From Candidatus Sulfopaludibacter sp. SbA3 (GTDB lineage: Bacteria > Pseudomonadota > Alphaproteobacteria > Caulobacterales > Hyphomonadaceae), in assembly GCA_945888325.1 (NCBI GenBank), contig CAMDAC010000006.1, positions 1-64,000 of the forward strand: a DNA stretch of 64,000 nucleotides, read 5' to 3'. The notes under the pieces were generated by a model. That model worked only from the letters and a program-made list of their open reading frames with translations. It did not search any database and was not told the DNA's origin. The position numbers and the translations under genes are program-made. Below are positions 62,376 to 64,000 of the stretch, in pieces (positions within the stretch are counted from its first letter, which is position 1; each line of letters starts with the position of its first letter).

Positions 62376-63287
62376 ATGTCCAGTGCCAAAACGTCTCTGG
62401 CTTTGCTAGCCTTTGCACTCTCTGCGTCCACCACCTCGTGCGCCTCGGCGCCGAAAGACGAGGCGGCGCTGGCGATGCAGGAAGCCATGAAGCCAGCCTC
62501 CCCCGAGGAGCGCGCGGCGGCCAACCGCGCCGATCCCCTTACGCGCGCCAACTTCTGGGCCAAGGAAAACCTGAAGGACGGCGAAGACCTGACGGTCAGC
62601 CTGGAATTTGCCCGCGCGCTGCGCGAAATCGGCAGCCATGAACGCGCCCTCGACGTGCTGTCGCGCGCGTTGATCGTGCACCCAGAAAGCGCCGACGCGC
62701 TGATGCTGTTCGGCCGGATCCAGATGGCCCTTGGCGATGTGACGACCGCTGGCCGGGCGTTCCACCGCGCGACCGAAGTGGGCCCGGAACGGGCCGAAAC
62801 CTGGGCCGCGCTCGGCACCACGTTTGACCGCGAAGGCCAGCACAAGCTGGCACAGACGGCCTATCAGAGAGCGCTGGAACTCGAGCCTCTCCGGACGACC
62901 ACGCTGACCAATTACGGCCTGTCGCTGGTGCTGACCGGCGACCTGCCGGGTGCCGAAGCGAAGCTGCGCCAGGCAGCAGCAAACGCCGATGCCGGCGCCC
63001 GCGTCACCGAGAACCTGGCGCTGGTGTTGGGCCTGCAAGGCAGGTTCGAGGACATGAAGACCGTGAGCGGCGCTGCGGCGCCCGAACAGGTGGTCGACCA
63101 GAATGTCGCGCTGCTTCGGGCGCTGATCCAGCCCGCGCGCAGCTGGGACGCGCTGGCGGAGAAACCTGCGCCGGTGCGCGTGGCCGAAGCGGTGACCAAG
63201 GCTGAAACGCCGACCTCTGCGCCTGTGACCGGAGACGACGCGGCGGAACCAGAAGCCCCCCAGCGGACACTCCGCCTTCGCAACTAG
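62376..63287 (+). CDS. TPR lipoprotein of the TadD/pilus-assembly type
   Basis: 303 aa from ATG 62376, 7 bp after GGAG (an ATG at 62373 is the alternative). The signal peptide ends in STTSC, a lipobox. Three or four TPR units follow ([63 protein letters not shown]). Size and layout resemble TadD, the outer-membrane TPR lipoprotein of Flp pili, but no tad gene is present, so the name is tentative. The stop shares CTAG with the opposite aldehyde dehydrogenase gene. Confidence 0.75.
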   Translation: MSSAKTSLALLAFALSASTTSCASAPKDEAALAMQEAMKPASPEERAAANRADPLTRANFWAKENLKDGEDLTVSLEFARALREIGSHERALDVLSRALIVHPESADALMLFGRIQMALGDVTTAGRAFHRATEVGPERAETWAALGTTFDREGQHKLAQTAYQRALELEPLRTTTLTNYGLSLVLTGDLPGAEAKLRQAAANADAGARVTENLALVLGLQGRFEDMKTVSGAAAPEQVVDQNVALLRALIQPARSWDALAEKPAPVRVAEAVTKAETPTSAPVTGDDAAEPEAPQRTLRLRN

Positions 63288-64000
63288 GTGTCGAAGCGGA
63301 TACCCTGAGCGAGCGGCAGCGCGCTTGAATAATTGATCGTGTTCGTCGCCCGGCGCATGTAGCCTTTCCAGGCATCGGAGCCCGACTCGCGCCCGCCGCC
63401 GGTTTCCTTCTCGCCGCCGAACGCCCCGCCGATCTCTGCGCCGGAGGTGCCGATATTGACGTTGGCAATCCCGCAATCCGACCCTGACGCGGCGAGGAAT
63501 CGCTCGGCCTCGCGCAGGTCGGTCGTGAAGATGGACGAGGACAGGCCGGCGGAGACCGCGTTGTTGAAGGCGATGGCTTCGCCGAGGTCCGTGTAGCGCA
63601 TCACATAGAGGATCGGCGCGAAGGTCTCGCGCAAGACCGGGCCGGTTTGCGAAGGCATGACGACAAACGCGGGGCGCCGGTAGGTGCCGCCACCCGTATC
63701 CACAGGCTCGCCGCCAAAGACGTCACCGCCGGCGGCTTTTGCTTCGGCCAGCGCCGCTGTCATCGCCTCCCCCGCCGCGGCATCGATCAGCGGACCCACG
63801 AGGACGCCAGGCGTCATCGGATTGCCGACTTTCGCCGAAGCCCAGGCGGCCCGCAGCCGCGGGATCAGCGTATCTGCAATCTGTTCGTGCACGAACAGGC
63901 GGCGCATCGTGGTGCAGCGCTGACCGGCTGTGCCGAGCGCCGAGAAGGCGATGGCACGCACCGCCAGATCAAGGTCAGCAGACGGACAGACGATGGCGGC
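63284..64000 (-). CDS. Aldehyde dehydrogenase (ALDH7/AASADH-like), 5' part cut by window edge
   Basis: The 238 visible codons form the C-terminal half: the catalytic Cys lies in [15 protein letters not shown], followed by the [11 protein letters not shown] and [29 protein letters not shown] stretches. The last is diagnostic of the ALDH7 family (alpha-aminoadipic semialdehyde dehydrogenase). It oxidises a semialdehyde with NAD, probably in lysine catabolism. The frame stays open through position 64000. Confidence 0.9.
   Translation of the reverse strand, partial: AAIVCPSADLDLAVRAIAFSALGTAGQRCTTMRRLFVHEQIADTLIPRLRAAWASAKVGNPMTPGVLVGPLIDAAAGEAMTAALAEAKAAGGDVFGGEPVDTGGGTYRRPAFVVMPSQTGPVLRETFAPILYVMRYTDLGEAIAFNNAVSAGLSSSIFTTDLREAERFLAASGSDCGIANVNIGTSGAEIGGAFGGEKETGGGRESGSDAWKGYMRRATNTINYSSALPLAQGIRFDT

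Noticed and set aside
1-64000. Prophage, integron, CRISPR or biosynthetic cluster
   Set aside because: No integrase, terminase, repeat-spacer array, cas gene, PKS/NRPS or flanking attachment repeats were seen; the S24 regulator is the only phage-like gene and stands among chromosomal genes.

Overview
The window is GC-rich, densely packed chromosomal DNA. It suggests an alphaproteobacterium of the Hyphomonadaceae/Caulobacterales type. This is inferred from the gene content (PutA without a DNA-binding domain, an Oar-like TonB-dependent receptor, DUF2147, a pbpC/alpha-2-macroglobulin pair, a speF-type leader before a type III ornithine decarboxylase) and from alphaproteobacterial-style Pho boxes; no rRNA or tRNA gene is present to confirm it. 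I see no prophage, insertion sequence, CRISPR array or integrase. Most of the window is ordinary core genome, with many 4-bp start/stop overlaps and abutting convergent stops.

Layout. 1-3.4 kb (minus): a PLP decarboxylase cut by the window edge, an S24/LexA-like repressor with a palindromic operator-promoter, and a SulP transporter. 3.5-7.5 kb: pdeM and the Lhr-type helicase of the ligase-associated repair set, separated by an opposite-strand lipoprotein gene. 7.6-15.4 kb: secreted or envelope proteins (two unknowns, a serine hydrolase, a trypsin-like lipoprotein, a TspO-like protein, an MscS channel). 15.4-20.9 kb: oxidoreductases, DUF2147, a SLATT/DUF4231-like membrane protein, and an esterase plus quinone oxidoreductase operon. 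21-25.7 kb (minus): a TetR regulator and a five-gene overlapping run (FMO, M23 lipoprotein, lipocalin-like lipoprotein, membrane protein, TRIC channel). 25.8-30.2 kb: paired thioesterases, a repeat-bearing intergenic region, a second serine hydrolase and small envelope proteins. 30.2-34.7 kb: putA and a family 4 glycosyltransferase.

34.8-38.6 kb is the most regulated stretch. A pstS-type gene and an ornithine decarboxylase gene diverge from one short region that holds a Pho box, a promoter and a candidate speF leader RNA; murI and a small phasin-like gene with a palindromic promoter site follow. 38.7-41.1 kb holds an AceE/transketolase-family gene split by a single in-frame TAA. 41-44.3 kb has an RHH protein, a divergent MraZ/AbrB-like protein, an unknown helical protein and a 7TMR-DISM diguanylate cyclase. 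44.3-46.1 kb is aguA-aguB, so the window encodes two routes to putrescine. 46.2-49.5 kb is a large TonB-dependent receptor with a near-consensus Pho box, which links it to pstS as probable Pho regulon members. 49.7-64 kb: a GT39 enzyme, msrA, the pbpC/alpha-2-macroglobulin envelope-defence pair, an epimerase-like protein, TPR proteins, an M17 aminopeptidase and an aldehyde dehydrogenase cut by the right edge.

The best leads are the interrupted TPP enzyme, the two Pho boxes (one shared with the polyamine promoter region), the speF leader, the orphan SLATT-like protein and the MraZ-like protein outside a dcw cluster. I found no clearly new multi-gene system.
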